From: Pseudomonas sp. KU43P
GTDB taxonomy: Bacteria > Pseudomonadota > Gammaproteobacteria > Pseudomonadales > Pseudomonadaceae
Direction of reading: 5' to 3'
DNA: 64,000 bases
Assembly (NCBI RefSeq): GCF_033095865.1
Contig: NZ_AP019365.1
Location: 2,081,501-2,145,500, forward strand
Part shown: piece after piece, positions 21,482-30,213 of the stretch
Numbering within the stretch: position 1 is the stretch's first letter
Layout: each line of letters starts with the position of its first letter
The notes under the pieces: model-generated
The model's database searches: none
Told to the model about the DNA's origin: nothing
The model's input: only the letters and a program-made list of their open reading frames with translations
Position numbers and translations under genes: made by a program

Positions 21482-22936
21482 TCACTGCTGCTGCACCCGC
21501 ACCGTCCCACCCTGGCCCACAGTCGCTTCCAGCAACTGCCCCTGCAACGGCAACAGATCACCGATCAACAGGTTCTGCAGCAACGGCTTGCCCTCATAGC
21601 GGTTCGCCCCCAGCACCACATCCCGCACCCCCTCCACCCGCACCAGTGCCTTGCCCACCTGGCCCAGGCGGTTGCCGCTGAGCACCAGCGGCCCCGGCAG
21701 CGGCGTTGAGTTGCGCACGCTCACGGCATATTCCGAGGTATTGCCGATGCGGTTGTCGAGCAACGCCACGGCGCCCACCTCGCTGGCATCCACCGCGCTG
21801 CCCTGGCTGCTGGCCAGCAGGTTGTCGTCGATCACCAGTGGTGCCGCCACGCTTGGCGCCAGGTTGCGCAATTGAATGCCATTGCCGCGGCTGTCGCCAA
21901 TACGGTTACTTGCCAGCAACACCGCCCCCTGCTGTTCGCTGACCTCGATGGCCGCCTTGGCTGCACCAAGGATCAGGTTGCCTTCCACCCACGCACGGGT
22001 CTGCCCGCGCAGGCGCACGCCGCTGTTGTTGTCGATGCCGCGCAGCTGGTTGCCCTGCAGCTTGAGCTGGCTGTCGCGCACGTCGATGGCGTACTGCTGC
22101 GACTGCTCGAACTGGCTGGTGCTGATGGTCGCCTGGCTGTGCTGCAACTCTACTGCGCTGGACATCTCGCTGAAGTGGCTGTCACGGATGATCACCGTGG
22201 CCAGGCGTGTGCCTGCCGCCTGCTGGGCGCTCAGGGCGGTGGTCAGGCCGCGCGAGAGGTTGGCGTTGTAACCCAGGCGCTTGAGGGTCGAGCCGAGCAC
22301 TTGGGTATGGCTGCCGGCCCAGGCCACCACGAACGGCCGCCAGGCGCGTTCGGTGGCGCTGGGCTGGTCGCCGGCCATGCTTTCCAGGTTCGACTGGTTG
22401 AGCCCCAGCCAGCCCTGATTGATCAGCGCCGTGCCGGAATAGCTCGACAGGTACAGGCTGGTGCCTTCGATCAGCAAACCGGCATCGGCACCGATCAGCA
22501 ACGGATAGCTGAGCAGGTAGCCGTCCTTGTAGCGCTTGAGGATGCGCGGGTCGTCGAGCGCATCGTGCAGTTGCGCCAGGGTGATGCTGCCGCCACGCAG
22601 CTGTACCACTTGCGGGTGGTGCGCCTGGTAACCGGCAATGGCACGGAACAGGCCGTTGTTGACGAAGGGCTCGAACGGCCAGCTACCGGCCTGGGCCGAG
22701 AACATCGGTTGCAAGCTGACGCTGGCGCGGCCTGCCGGGCGCGGGCGTTCGCCTTGCTGGAAGGCTACTGCCTGGCGCACCTGCTGGCGCAACTGGTCGA
22801 CCTTGAGCTGGCGCTGGTCCTGGGGCAGTGCGGTAACCGATGCGTTGACCGGCAGCGTCTGGCTGGCGGCATGGGCGGTGCCGGCCAGGCACAGGGCGGC
22901 CAGGCAGGTAACGGAAAAGCGGGCGAGGGCGGCCAT
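21482..22936 (-). CDS. algG: AlgG-like beta-helix protein, catalytic motif altered (pseudo-epimerase)
   Basis: 484 residues: Sec signal peptide to about residue 23 and a long right-handed parallel beta-helix (repeats such as ATISTSQFEQ, QGNQLRGI, LSGNRLGQV). Its place in the operon and the alignable YAIDVRDSQ stretch identify it as an AlgG relative. AlgG converts mannuronate to guluronate in the periplasm and needs the YGIDPHD motif; here residues 285-288 read DVRD, so the catalytic His and Pro are replaced by Arg and Val. Shorter than P. aeruginosa AlgG (543). Probably a structural or protective subunit rather than an epimerase. Last gene of the operon. Confidence 0.78.
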   Translation of the reverse strand: MAALARFSVTCLAALCLAGTAHAASQTLPVNASVTALPQDQRQLKVDQLRQQVRQAVAFQQGERPRPAGRASVSLQPMFSAQAGSWPFEPFVNNGLFRAIAGYQAHHPQVVQLRGGSITLAQLHDALDDPRILKRYKDGYLLSYPLLIGADAGLLIEGTSLYLSSYSGTALINQGWLGLNQSNLESMAGDQPSATERAWRPFVVAWAGSHTQVLGSTLKRLGYNANLSRGLTTALSAQQAAGTRLATVIIRDSHFSEMSSAVELQHSQATISTSQFEQSQQYAIDVRDSQLKLQGNQLRGIDNNSGVRLRGQTRAWVEGNLILGAAKAAIEVSEQQGAVLLASNRIGDSRGNGIQLRNLAPSVAAPLVIDDNLLASSQGSAVDASEVGAVALLDNRIGNTSEYAVSVRNSTPLPGPLVLSGNRLGQVGKALVRVEGVRDVVLGANRYEGKPLLQNLLIGDLLPLQGQLLEATVGQGGTVRVQQQ

Positions 22937-22939
22937 GGG

Positions 22940-24058
22940 TCAGCTCCTTGATCCGGGCAGGGGCGAATAGAAGGGTTTGAGCGGGCCACCGAGCTGGCTG
23001 TAGTTGTCCACCTCGCCGTCTTCGCTGTCGTACAGCTGGCGCGCCAGAGCATGGTGCGGGTTGCGCTGCAGGAACGGGATCAGCCAGGCCAGCTTGTAGG
23101 GCGCCACCTCCGTCTGTGACTGGCCCTTGAGTTCGGGCAGCTCATCCGGGGCGAGCACGCTGCGGGCGGCGAAGTTGGCCAGCAGGTCGAGGGTGTGCTG
23201 GTCGTCGGCGCTCCACGGCAGGCCGTTGGCCCGCGCCGATTCGGCCAGCAGCACCAGCGGCACCAGGGCGTACTGGCTGTAGGTGGCGGCCAGCTTGCTG
23301 CGGGCCACCTCCAGCGGCAGGTAGGCATAACTGCCGTCGCTGCTGCGCACGGCCTGGGCGAGGCCCCGGCGCAGGTTGCCGTCTGCCCACTGGATGAAGT
23401 CGTCGCGGCCCACCAGCATGCCCGCGGCGGCCACGGCCCAGGCGGCCCAATAGTCGTGGTTGTTGAAGTAAACACCGCTGGCCGTGCGGCGCGGGTCGTA
23501 TTCGGCGATCACCCGTTCACCCAGGCGGGTGAACCAGGTTTTTTGCGCGGGGCTCAGTTGCAGCTTGCCGTCGCTGGCGGCCTGGGTCAGCAGCACGCTG
23601 CCGGCCATGGCCGCCAGCGCCCATTTGCGCGCGGCCATGCCGGTGCCGCTGGCGTCGGGGTTGAGCAGGGCGCCGGCTTCGGCCCAGCGCTGCAGCCACT
23701 GGTCCTGGCAGGCCAGGGCCATGTTGGCTTCCTGGGGTTTGCTGGCGCGCTGGAAGTGCTTGCTGGCGTAGATCAGGCCGCCGACGAACTGCTTGACCTG
23801 CTTGCCGATGCGTTCGCTGTCGGCGTCAGGGCTGCTGCGCAGGGTCGACTTGCTGGCGTCGCGCTGGTCGTACTTGCTTTGCAGGTGCAGGGCGCCGGTA
23901 TAGGGCGCGGGGGGCTCCCGGGTGCAGGACAGGGTGCGGTAGTCGGCGATCATCGCCGACTGTGGCGTGCTGTGGGGGGGCCAGATGGATTGGGCGGCGT
24001 GGGCTTGGGGGGCCAGCAGGGCGATAGCCAGCCAAAGCGGGGCCGCTTTGCGGCCCAT
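22940..24058 (-). CDS. algL: Alginate lyase-like protein (PL5)
   Basis: 372 residues from the ATG at 24056-24058, followed by signal peptide APLWLAIALLAPQAHA. Catalytic residues of family 5 polysaccharide lyases are present: SKYDQRD (Lys), NNHDYW (Asn200-His201), and Arg253 with Tyr260 seven residues later. In alginate producers AlgL clears polymer trapped in the periplasm. A longer reading frame to 24145 exists only because the REP upstream is open; its first 29 codons translate REP sequence. The stop is 3 bases before algG. Confidence 0.85.
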   Translation of the reverse strand: MGRKAAPLWLAIALLAPQAHAAQSIWPPHSTPQSAMIADYRTLSCTREPPAPYTGALHLQSKYDQRDASKSTLRSSPDADSERIGKQVKQFVGGLIYASKHFQRASKPQEANMALACQDQWLQRWAEAGALLNPDASGTGMAARKWALAAMAGSVLLTQAASDGKLQLSPAQKTWFTRLGERVIAEYDPRRTASGVYFNNHDYWAAWAVAAAGMLVGRDDFIQWADGNLRRGLAQAVRSSDGSYAYLPLEVARSKLAATYSQYALVPLVLLAESARANGLPWSADDQHTLDLLANFAARSVLAPDELPELKGQSQTEVAPYKLAWLIPFLQRNPHHALARQLYDSEDGEVDNYSQLGGPLKPFYSPLPGSRS

Positions 24059-24134
24059 CGCTGGCAAGCCAGCTCCCACACTCATCGCGTGGGCGCTGGA
24101 GATCCCTGTGGGAGCCGGCTTGCCGGCGATGGGG
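24053..24134. repeat. REP pair within the alginate-type operon
   Basis: Facing REP cores (left one slightly diverged, GCTGGCAAGCCAGCTCCCAC) fill the whole gap between the algX stop and the algL start. An intra-operon REP can stabilise the upstream message or reduce downstream expression. Confidence 0.88.
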
Positions 24135-24135
24135 G

Positions 24136-25536
24136 TCACAGACACAGTCGAGTCTCCACATCGGTAGCCGCAGCCCCCGCCTTGGTCGGCTCCATGAACA
24201 CCGACAACAAGTTGGCCCCTGCAAACGCTGGGTCCTTGCTCAGCTCCAGGTAGTACTGCCCCCCGGTCACCGCCGCCTCACGGCGGAACCACACCTTGTC
24301 CCGCGCCCCGTTGTCGTAATAAACGATGATGTAGAAGTCCTTGACGTTCTTGTCACTCAGGCGAATGTCGAGAAACCCCTTCGAACCGCTCAGCGACTGC
24401 CGCCCACTGCCGGCATTGCTCAACAGCTCGATCCGCTCGCCCACCTTCAGCGCCGGGCGTTGCAGTTTCGACCCCAGCACTTCCCTGGACGCCGAACACC
24501 CCCCCTGCACCGCAGGCACCAGTTGGCGGTACATCAGCGGCGAGTCGAGCCGGTAGTTGGCCGGCAGCTCCCAGACGATCAGCTTGGGCGGTGCCTTGGG
24601 TTTGTAGTCGCTCGACAGCAGGTACTCCAGCAACGAGCCATCCTCGCCAACCCCCGGCAACGCATAGTTGAGGATGTCCACCCCAAGGTACTGCTTCAGG
24701 TAGCCATCGAAGTTGAACTGCTTGCTCTCGTCCTCACGGGCCGCTGCGTTACTGTCGCCGACCAAGATCACCTCGGGGTCGGGCGCTTCGTCGAACAGCG
24801 CATCGGCGCCAGCGGCCTCGGGGATGGTCTGATAGCCGCGCACGTACTGGAAACCATAGTTGTTGCCACAGATGTAGCTCAGCGCCAGGTTCAGCGTACC
24901 GTCCTTGGGCACCATCACCCCGGGTTCGGTGCGGTAGGCCTTCCTGGCCAACCCGGCGTAGAACGGTTGCCGGCGGATTTCATCGGCCATCAGCCTGGCG
25001 GTGGCCTCGGCACCGTGGGGCGTCCAGTGGTGGTCGCGGCGGAAGAAGTACTCGTCCTTGGGCGGCTGCTGCACCAGTTGCATCATCGGCGCCACCACCG
25101 CGCCACCCTGGCGAAGCTGCCCCAGGTAGGCGCCCAGGTTGCTGCTGGCGCGGGCGTAGTCGAAGCCGTGCAGTTGGCCGGGCAGCAGCTTGTCACGGTG
25201 CATCAGCCCGCGGGTCGGCTGGATCGCCATGGCCACATGGATGCCCTGGCGCTCGAAGGCCTGCATCAGGCGGGCGAACTCCGGGCGCATGGGGGCAGGG
25301 ATGCCAAAGTCGTTGGTCAGGTCGACCATCGAGCGGAACAGCCAGCGGTCCTTGCCGGGCACGATCTCGCGCATCAGCTTCATGCGCCCTTCGCCATAGC
25401 GTTGCGGGTCGCTCAGCGCCGGGCAGACCATGCATTGCAGGTTTTCACAGCCGGCCTTGCCCGCCGGGGCGGCCTGCCCGGACAGGCTCAGCAACGTCAT
25501 GGCCAGGCCGAGGGCGGAGGTTAGAAGCGTCTTCAT
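24136..25536 (-). CDS. algX: Alginate O-acetyltransferase AlgX-like
   Basis: 466 residues with signal peptide (MKTLLTSALGLAMTLLSLSGQAAPA). An SGNH-like acetyltransferase domain carries the Asp-His pair in RRDHHWTPHG (Asp168, His170) and the nucleophile in ILVGDSNAA (Ser262), spaced as in P. aeruginosa AlgX (174/176/269 as recalled). A C-terminal beta-sandwich carbohydrate-binding module follows from about residue 345. It transfers acetyl groups to the polymer in the periplasm. Here it follows algF rather than algG, unlike the classical operon. Confidence 0.88.
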   Translation of the reverse strand: MKTLLTSALGLAMTLLSLSGQAAPAGKAGCENLQCMVCPALSDPQRYGEGRMKLMREIVPGKDRWLFRSMVDLTNDFGIPAPMRPEFARLMQAFERQGIHVAMAIQPTRGLMHRDKLLPGQLHGFDYARASSNLGAYLGQLRQGGAVVAPMMQLVQQPPKDEYFFRRDHHWTPHGAEATARLMADEIRRQPFYAGLARKAYRTEPGVMVPKDGTLNLALSYICGNNYGFQYVRGYQTIPEAAGADALFDEAPDPEVILVGDSNAAAREDESKQFNFDGYLKQYLGVDILNYALPGVGEDGSLLEYLLSSDYKPKAPPKLIVWELPANYRLDSPLMYRQLVPAVQGGCSASREVLGSKLQRPALKVGERIELLSNAGSGRQSLSGSKGFLDIRLSDKNVKDFYIIVYYDNGARDKVWFRREAAVTGGQYYLELSKDPAFAGANLLSVFMEPTKAGAAATDVETRLCL

Positions 25537-25564
25537 GTGCCATTCATCCTTGCAGCGTGGGGCG

Positions 25565-26194
25565 TCACTCGGTGGGGTCGATGCTGTTGGCCAGGGTCAT
25601 GCTGCGGTTGCCCGGCAGCAGCACATAGCTGTAGGAGCGGCCCTTCTTGAGGAACTGCTCGTCGAAGCTGGCGACCTTGGTGTCCTGGGCGTAGGCGGCG
25701 AAGTCGATCTTGATCTCGTTGACCATGCGCGTGCCGGTCTGGCCGTTGCCCAGCGGTGCGACCACTTCGTGCTTGCCATCGGAAGTCTTCAACGCAGTCT
25801 GGGTCGGGGTCAGGTTGTAGAAGGCGATCTGGGCCTTTTTCGGCTCGTTGACATACTTGTCGCTGATCAGGGTCAGTTGCTTGCCATCGAAGATCACGGT
25901 GCTGGCGGCATTGGCCTTGAGCTGCGGCTCGATGGCCTTGCTGCCCACGGCGATCTTGTGCGGGCCGGCGGGGGTGAAGCGGTAGCCGCTGATCTGGCCG
26001 GCAGCGACCCGCTGCGGGTTGACCTTGCCGCTGAGGGTCACGTCGATGTTGCTGTCGGACAGGTTCAGCACGCGCACGAAGGCCGAGTCGGCCGGGGCCA
26101 CGGCGTCGTACAGGTCGGCGTTGCCCTCGGCGGCCAGGGTGGCGTGGCTGGCGGTGGCCAGGGCGATGGCAGCGAACAGGTGGGTCAGTTTCAT
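25565..26194 (-). CDS. algF: Alginate O-acetylation protein AlgF-like
   Basis: 209 residues from the ATG at 26194 (MKLTHLFAAIALATASHA), preferred because GGAG lies 6 bases upstream; an in-frame ATG at 26206 has no ribosome site. Periplasmic, mostly beta, with GNADLYDAVAPADSAFVRVL and SYSYVLLPGNRSMTLANSID typical of AlgF. Needed for O-acetylation with AlgI/AlgJ; its exact step is not settled in the family. Located between algJ and algX. Confidence 0.86.
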   Translation of the reverse strand: MKLTHLFAAIALATASHATLAAEGNADLYDAVAPADSAFVRVLNLSDSNIDVTLSGKVNPQRVAAGQISGYRFTPAGPHKIAVGSKAIEPQLKANAASTVIFDGKQLTLISDKYVNEPKKAQIAFYNLTPTQTALKTSDGKHEVVAPLGNGQTGTRMVNEIKIDFAAYAQDTKVASFDEQFLKKGRSYSYVLLPGNRSMTLANSIDPTE

Positions 26195-26212
26195 CAGGTT
26201 CTCCATGATTCG

Positions 26213-27307
26213 TCAGAAATGTTGGGGTGTGGCGCTGTGGCTGAGTGAACCGGGCCGGTGGGCGAGCAGGGTGCGCAGGGGGAATTCCCAGACCACGGTG
26301 TCGATCTGCGCGTTGGCCAACTGGTCGCTGGCCAGGAACTGGTTCATCGCCTCGAAGGGGCCACGGGCTTCCACGGCGATGCTCAACAGGTCACGGTTGA
26401 GCGCCTCCTTGAGAAAGCCGACGAAATTCCAGTCGTCGATCTTGCTGTAGCTGGTGCCTACCAGCAGCAGGCTCTGCTCCTGCTCGGCGAACAGGTCGTC
26501 GGCCTTCTGCTCGGCCTTGAGGGTTTCGTACAGGGCGATCGGGTTGGGGCCGTATTGCGGTGCCAGGCGGGCGTGGTCGAACTGGAGGTAGTTCATCAGG
26601 TCGCCCTTGACGCTCTTCTCGCCGGCCTTGTGCGACACGTACACCTGATCACCGAGCAACTGCGGGCGCTGGCGCGCCAGCTCGTAGGCCGACAGCCGCG
26701 CGCCTTCCGGGCTCCAGTGGGTGTCGGACTTGAGGAACAGTTGTGGGCCGTTGAGGTTGGCGAGGAAGGCAGAACGCAGCGGTACCACGTCCAGCTGGCG
26801 GCTCTGCAGCTCACCGACAAAGCGGTCGTAGAGGCTGCTCACCCGTGGGTCGAAGGCCTGTTGGGCATGGGCCGCGTACACGTCCAGCTTCATCGGCAAC
26901 GGCAGGATCACCAGCTGCTTGCCATGCTCGGCCAGTTGCGCCTGCACCTTGGTAATCTGCGCGAGCTGGCTGGCCAGGTTGGCGTCCAGGTCGTAGGGCA
27001 CGCGGTACTCCTGGTTGGTGTAGAGCCAACCCTCCTTGCCCAGCACCACGCCCTTGGTGCCTTCGCCGAACAGGTGGAACTGGGCATCGGCCCACAGCTC
27101 CACCGAAGGGTCACGCAGGAAGAAACGCTTGTCGTAGGCCTGTTCGAACTTGCGCAGCAGTTTGCCGTCGACGAACAGGTTCCAGGTGTCGGTCGAGGTG
27201 CGGGCGAAGCTCACCACCGGCGGCAGCGAGTAGATGAACATCGCCCCCAGCACCAGGGCGAAGATCAGGCCGTTGGCCTTGCTGGCCGTGTTCATTACTG
27301 GGTACAT
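26213..27307 (-). CDS. algJ: Alginate O-acetyltransferase AlgJ-like
   Basis: 364 residues. An N-terminal signal anchor (about 13-33) precedes a periplasmic SGNH-like domain with FLKSDTHWSPEG (Asp195, His197) and LLVGTSYSK (Ser286), the AlgJ catalytic triad. Works with AlgI to carry acetyl groups to AlgX and the polymer. AGGAG sits 6 bases before the ATG at 27307. It follows algI by 9 bases. Confidence 0.9.
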   Translation of the reverse strand: MYPVMNTASKANGLIFALVLGAMFIYSLPPVVSFARTSTDTWNLFVDGKLLRKFEQAYDKRFFLRDPSVELWADAQFHLFGEGTKGVVLGKEGWLYTNQEYRVPYDLDANLASQLAQITKVQAQLAEHGKQLVILPLPMKLDVYAAHAQQAFDPRVSSLYDRFVGELQSRQLDVVPLRSAFLANLNGPQLFLKSDTHWSPEGARLSAYELARQRPQLLGDQVYVSHKAGEKSVKGDLMNYLQFDHARLAPQYGPNPIALYETLKAEQKADDLFAEQEQSLLLVGTSYSKIDDWNFVGFLKEALNRDLLSIAVEARGPFEAMNQFLASDQLANAQIDTVVWEFPLRTLLAHRPGSLSHSATPQHF

Positions 27308-27316
27308 GGCCGTCTC

Positions 27317-28744
27317 CTAGAACTGGAAATACAGGAAGGGCGAGAAGGAATTGGCCGCCAGGCTGCTCAGCGCCAACAAAAAGCCACCCCACAGCAGCAC
27401 GCTGTTCAGCGCGCCGACATGGCGCATGAAATAGCCTTGCTTGTTGCCCGCGTAGAAGCGCACGTTGTTGATCCCGGCCAGCACCAGCCAGGCCAGTGCC
27501 ACCAGGGCGAAGGCCATGGCCATCTTCGAGGCGCCGAGCACGTACAGCTGCAGCGAGCCGAAGCCGTTGAAGCCGAACAGTGCTTGGTAGATGTCGAGGC
27601 TGTGGCGCAGGTCCATGGTGAAGAACAGCGGCATGCTCAGCACGATCAGCACGGCGGTGCGCAGGTTGCGGCCCAAGTGGTAGGGCGTGGTGACCTTGGT
27701 CGCCAGGCCGAACTTGCGCTCGATGACCATGCCGATACCGAAGAACAGCCCCCAGCAGATGAAGGCGAAGCTTGCCCCGTGCCAAAGGCCCGACAGCAGC
27801 ATGGTCCAGACCAGCGCCGGCAGCGCCCCGGCCACGCGCTTGCGCACCAGCGGCATGTACACGTAGTCACGCAGAAAATGCGCCAGCGTCATGTGCCAGC
27901 GCGCCCAGAACTCGGTGATGCTCTGGGACACATACGGCTGGTTGAAGTTTTCCGGGAAGCGGAAGCCCATCATCAATGCAAGGCCCAGGGCCATGTGGCT
28001 GTAGCCGGCGAAGTCGAAATACAGCTGCAGGGTGGAAATCACCAGGCCGAACCAGGCGTCGCTGAACTGCAACGCGCCCTCGCTGACGAACAGCACGTTG
28101 ATCGGCGCCAGGCGGTCGGCAATCAGCACCTTCATGATGAAGCCGAGCATGAAGCGGCATACGCCCAGCGAGAACAGCTCCAGGGAATGGTTGCGTTCAC
28201 GCAGCTGCGGGGCCAGCTGGCTGTAGCGCAGGATCGGCCCGGCCACCAGGTGCGGGAACAACGCCACGAAGGCGGCGAAGTCGATGAAGCTGCGAGTGGG
28301 CGTGGCGTCCTTGCGGTAGATGTCGACGATGTAGCTCAGGGCATGGAACACGTAGAACGAAATGCCCAGCGGCAGGAAGATGTTCTCCAGCGTCCAGGTG
28401 TTGATGCCCAGCGGCGCCAGCAGCAGGGCCAGCACTTCGGCGCCGAAGTTGGCGTACTTGAAGTAGCCCAGGGTCGACAGGTTGCCGGCCACGCCGATCC
28501 ACAGCAGGCGCAAGGCCCAGCGCTTGTCGCCGGCATCCAGGCGGGCTTTTATGCGCAGGCCGAAGGCGTAGTTCCAGTAGGTGATGCCGACGAACAGCAG
28601 CAGGAAGTCCGGCCGCCACCAGGCGTAGAAGATGTAGCTGGCGGCGACGATCACCGTCGAGCGCCACTGCGGCCTGGCCAGGAAGTACACGGCCAGGAAC
28701 AGCGGCAGGTAGAGGAACAGGAACACGTTGGAGGCGAAGATCAT
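27317..28744 (-). CDS. algI: Alginate O-acetyltransferase AlgI (MBOAT)
   Basis: 475-residue polytopic membrane protein of the MBOAT family. The active-site histidine is in SGLWHGASF (His322, the same number as in P. aeruginosa AlgI as recalled), and WARWHMTLAHFLRDYVYMPL is also typical. Moves acetyl groups from a cytoplasmic donor across the inner membrane. In this operon it directly follows algE, with the start at 28744 and the algE stop at 28759, whereas the classical order has G-X-L between them. Confidence 0.93.
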   Translation of the reverse strand: MIFASNVFLFLYLPLFLAVYFLARPQWRSTVIVAASYIFYAWWRPDFLLLFVGITYWNYAFGLRIKARLDAGDKRWALRLLWIGVAGNLSTLGYFKYANFGAEVLALLLAPLGINTWTLENIFLPLGISFYVFHALSYIVDIYRKDATPTRSFIDFAAFVALFPHLVAGPILRYSQLAPQLRERNHSLELFSLGVCRFMLGFIMKVLIADRLAPINVLFVSEGALQFSDAWFGLVISTLQLYFDFAGYSHMALGLALMMGFRFPENFNQPYVSQSITEFWARWHMTLAHFLRDYVYMPLVRKRVAGALPALVWTMLLSGLWHGASFAFICWGLFFGIGMVIERKFGLATKVTTPYHLGRNLRTAVLIVLSMPLFFTMDLRHSLDIYQALFGFNGFGSLQLYVLGASKMAMAFALVALAWLVLAGINNVRFYAGNKQGYFMRHVGALNSVLLWGGFLLALSSLAANSFSPFLYFQF

Positions 28745-28758
28745 GGCGGGGCCCGTCC

Positions 28759-30213
28759 TTAGTAACTGATCACCACGCCAACGCTCAGCTGGTAGTCGTC
28801 GCCGGTTGCCAATGCGCTGCCGGCATTGAGGTAACTGGCGCTGACCAGCGCGTTGACGTCCAGGTGCTTGCCGTCGATGGCCACCGGAAACATCTTCCAG
28901 TAGTAGTTGAGGTCGAGCATCTGCCCGACGTTGCGGCCATTGCCGTTGCTGCCCTGGGCGATGGCGCGGTTGCGTTCGGCGCGCTGGTCGCCGTTCATGC
29001 GGATCGGCAGGGTGCCGTCGGCGTCGCGCAGGTTCAGTTGGGTGACCCGCAGGTCCAGCGCGCTGCGCGGGGTGGGGCGGGTTTCCACGGCCAGGCCGTA
29101 GTAGCTCAGGTTGCGCAGGTCGAGGGCGACGAACGCGCTGGTCAGGCGGGTGCTGTAGGAGCCGCTGCGGGTGATGCGGTCGGACTGGATGGCGTTCAGC
29201 CGAAAGCCATCGTTCTCGTCGCCGGGCTTGTCGGTCAGGCCGCCGCGCAGGGCCAGGCGTGGCGTCCACGGCAGGCTGTCGAAACGCTTGCCGACTTCGC
29301 CCAGGGCTGCCCAGCCTTTGCTGCTGTGGCCGGTGGTGGTCTGGCCGTTGCCGTCGGTGTTGTCCATCTTGCCGTCCAGCGCCGCCAGTTCCAGGTGGTA
29401 ATCGCTGAGTACCGGGTAGGCCAGGTTGTCGCCCTTGAAGAACAGCCCGTAGCGCATGCCCTTGAAGTCGTAGCGGTCGTCGGCGTCGTGGCCGCTGTGG
29501 TCGTTCTCGTGCATCAGGCGCACGCCGACCTGGTTGTTCGGGCTCCAGCGGTAGGCGTACTGGCCCATCAGGTAGGTGGTGCGCTCCTCGCTGTCGGCCA
29601 GGCGATTGACGTCGGTGTTGTAGTTGTGGAATTTCTGGCCGACGGCGAAGAACGCCTCGGAGAAGGTGTCCTGGTAGTTGAAACGCACCGATTCCAGGCT
29701 GTCGTCCCACCAGATGCCGTAGTCGTCGTAAAAGCGCTGGCGGCCCAGGGATGCCGAGAAGCGCGGGTCGTCGCCGATCAGGTTGCGCTTGACGTACAGC
29801 TCGCGCAGTTCGGCGTACCAGCCTTCTGGCTGTTCGCGTTCATTGGCGTTGCTGGCTTCGTTGGTCAGGTTGCTCGACTGGCTGGAGTCGTAGTTCAGCC
29901 ACAGGCGGCCGTAGACCATCCATTTGGCCCAGCGCTTTTCCGGCGAGTACCAGGCGAACGATGGCTCATAGCGCAGGCTGTAGAACGATTCGCGGTCGCT
30001 GCCGACCTGGGAGTCCTCGGGGCCGTAGCCGGTCTGCACCGTGAGCTTGTTGAAGAACTCCGAAGTGATGACCGGCTCGCTGCCATCGGCCGCGGCGACG
30101 CGCACTGGCGCGTTGCTGTCGGCTTCGGGGCCGGTGATTTCTTCCGCCGCCAGGGCCGCTGGCAAGGGGGCCAGGGCCAGCAGGGCGCCGAACAGGGGGT
30201 GATGCGCTTTCAC
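28759..30213 (-). CDS. algE: Outer-membrane alginate export porin AlgE-like
   Basis: 484 residues with signal peptide (ALAPLPAALA) and an 18-stranded-type beta-barrel rich in aromatic strand ends and Arg/Asp (KWMVYGRLWLNYDSS; RYDFKGMRYGLFFKGD; RDADGTLPIRMNGDQRAERN). Ends in YQLSVGVVISY with a C-terminal aromatic suited to BAM assembly. Passes the polymer through the outer membrane with AlgK. Overlaps the algK stop by 4 bases. Confidence 0.9.
   Translation of the reverse strand: MKAHHPLFGALLALAPLPAALAAEEITGPEADSNAPVRVAAADGSEPVITSEFFNKLTVQTGYGPEDSQVGSDRESFYSLRYEPSFAWYSPEKRWAKWMVYGRLWLNYDSSQSSNLTNEASNANEREQPEGWYAELRELYVKRNLIGDDPRFSASLGRQRFYDDYGIWWDDSLESVRFNYQDTFSEAFFAVGQKFHNYNTDVNRLADSEERTTYLMGQYAYRWSPNNQVGVRLMHENDHSGHDADDRYDFKGMRYGLFFKGDNLAYPVLSDYHLELAALDGKMDNTDGNGQTTTGHSSKGWAALGEVGKRFDSLPWTPRLALRGGLTDKPGDENDGFRLNAIQSDRITRSGSYSTRLTSAFVALDLRNLSYYGLAVETRPTPRSALDLRVTQLNLRDADGTLPIRMNGDQRAERNRAIAQGSNGNGRNVGQMLDLNYYWKMFPVAIDGKHLDVNALVSASYLNAGSALATGDDYQLSVGVVISY

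Noticed and set aside
24059..24145. Longer AlgL N terminus
   Set aside because: The first 29 codons translate the REP pair; a proper signal peptide starts at 24058.
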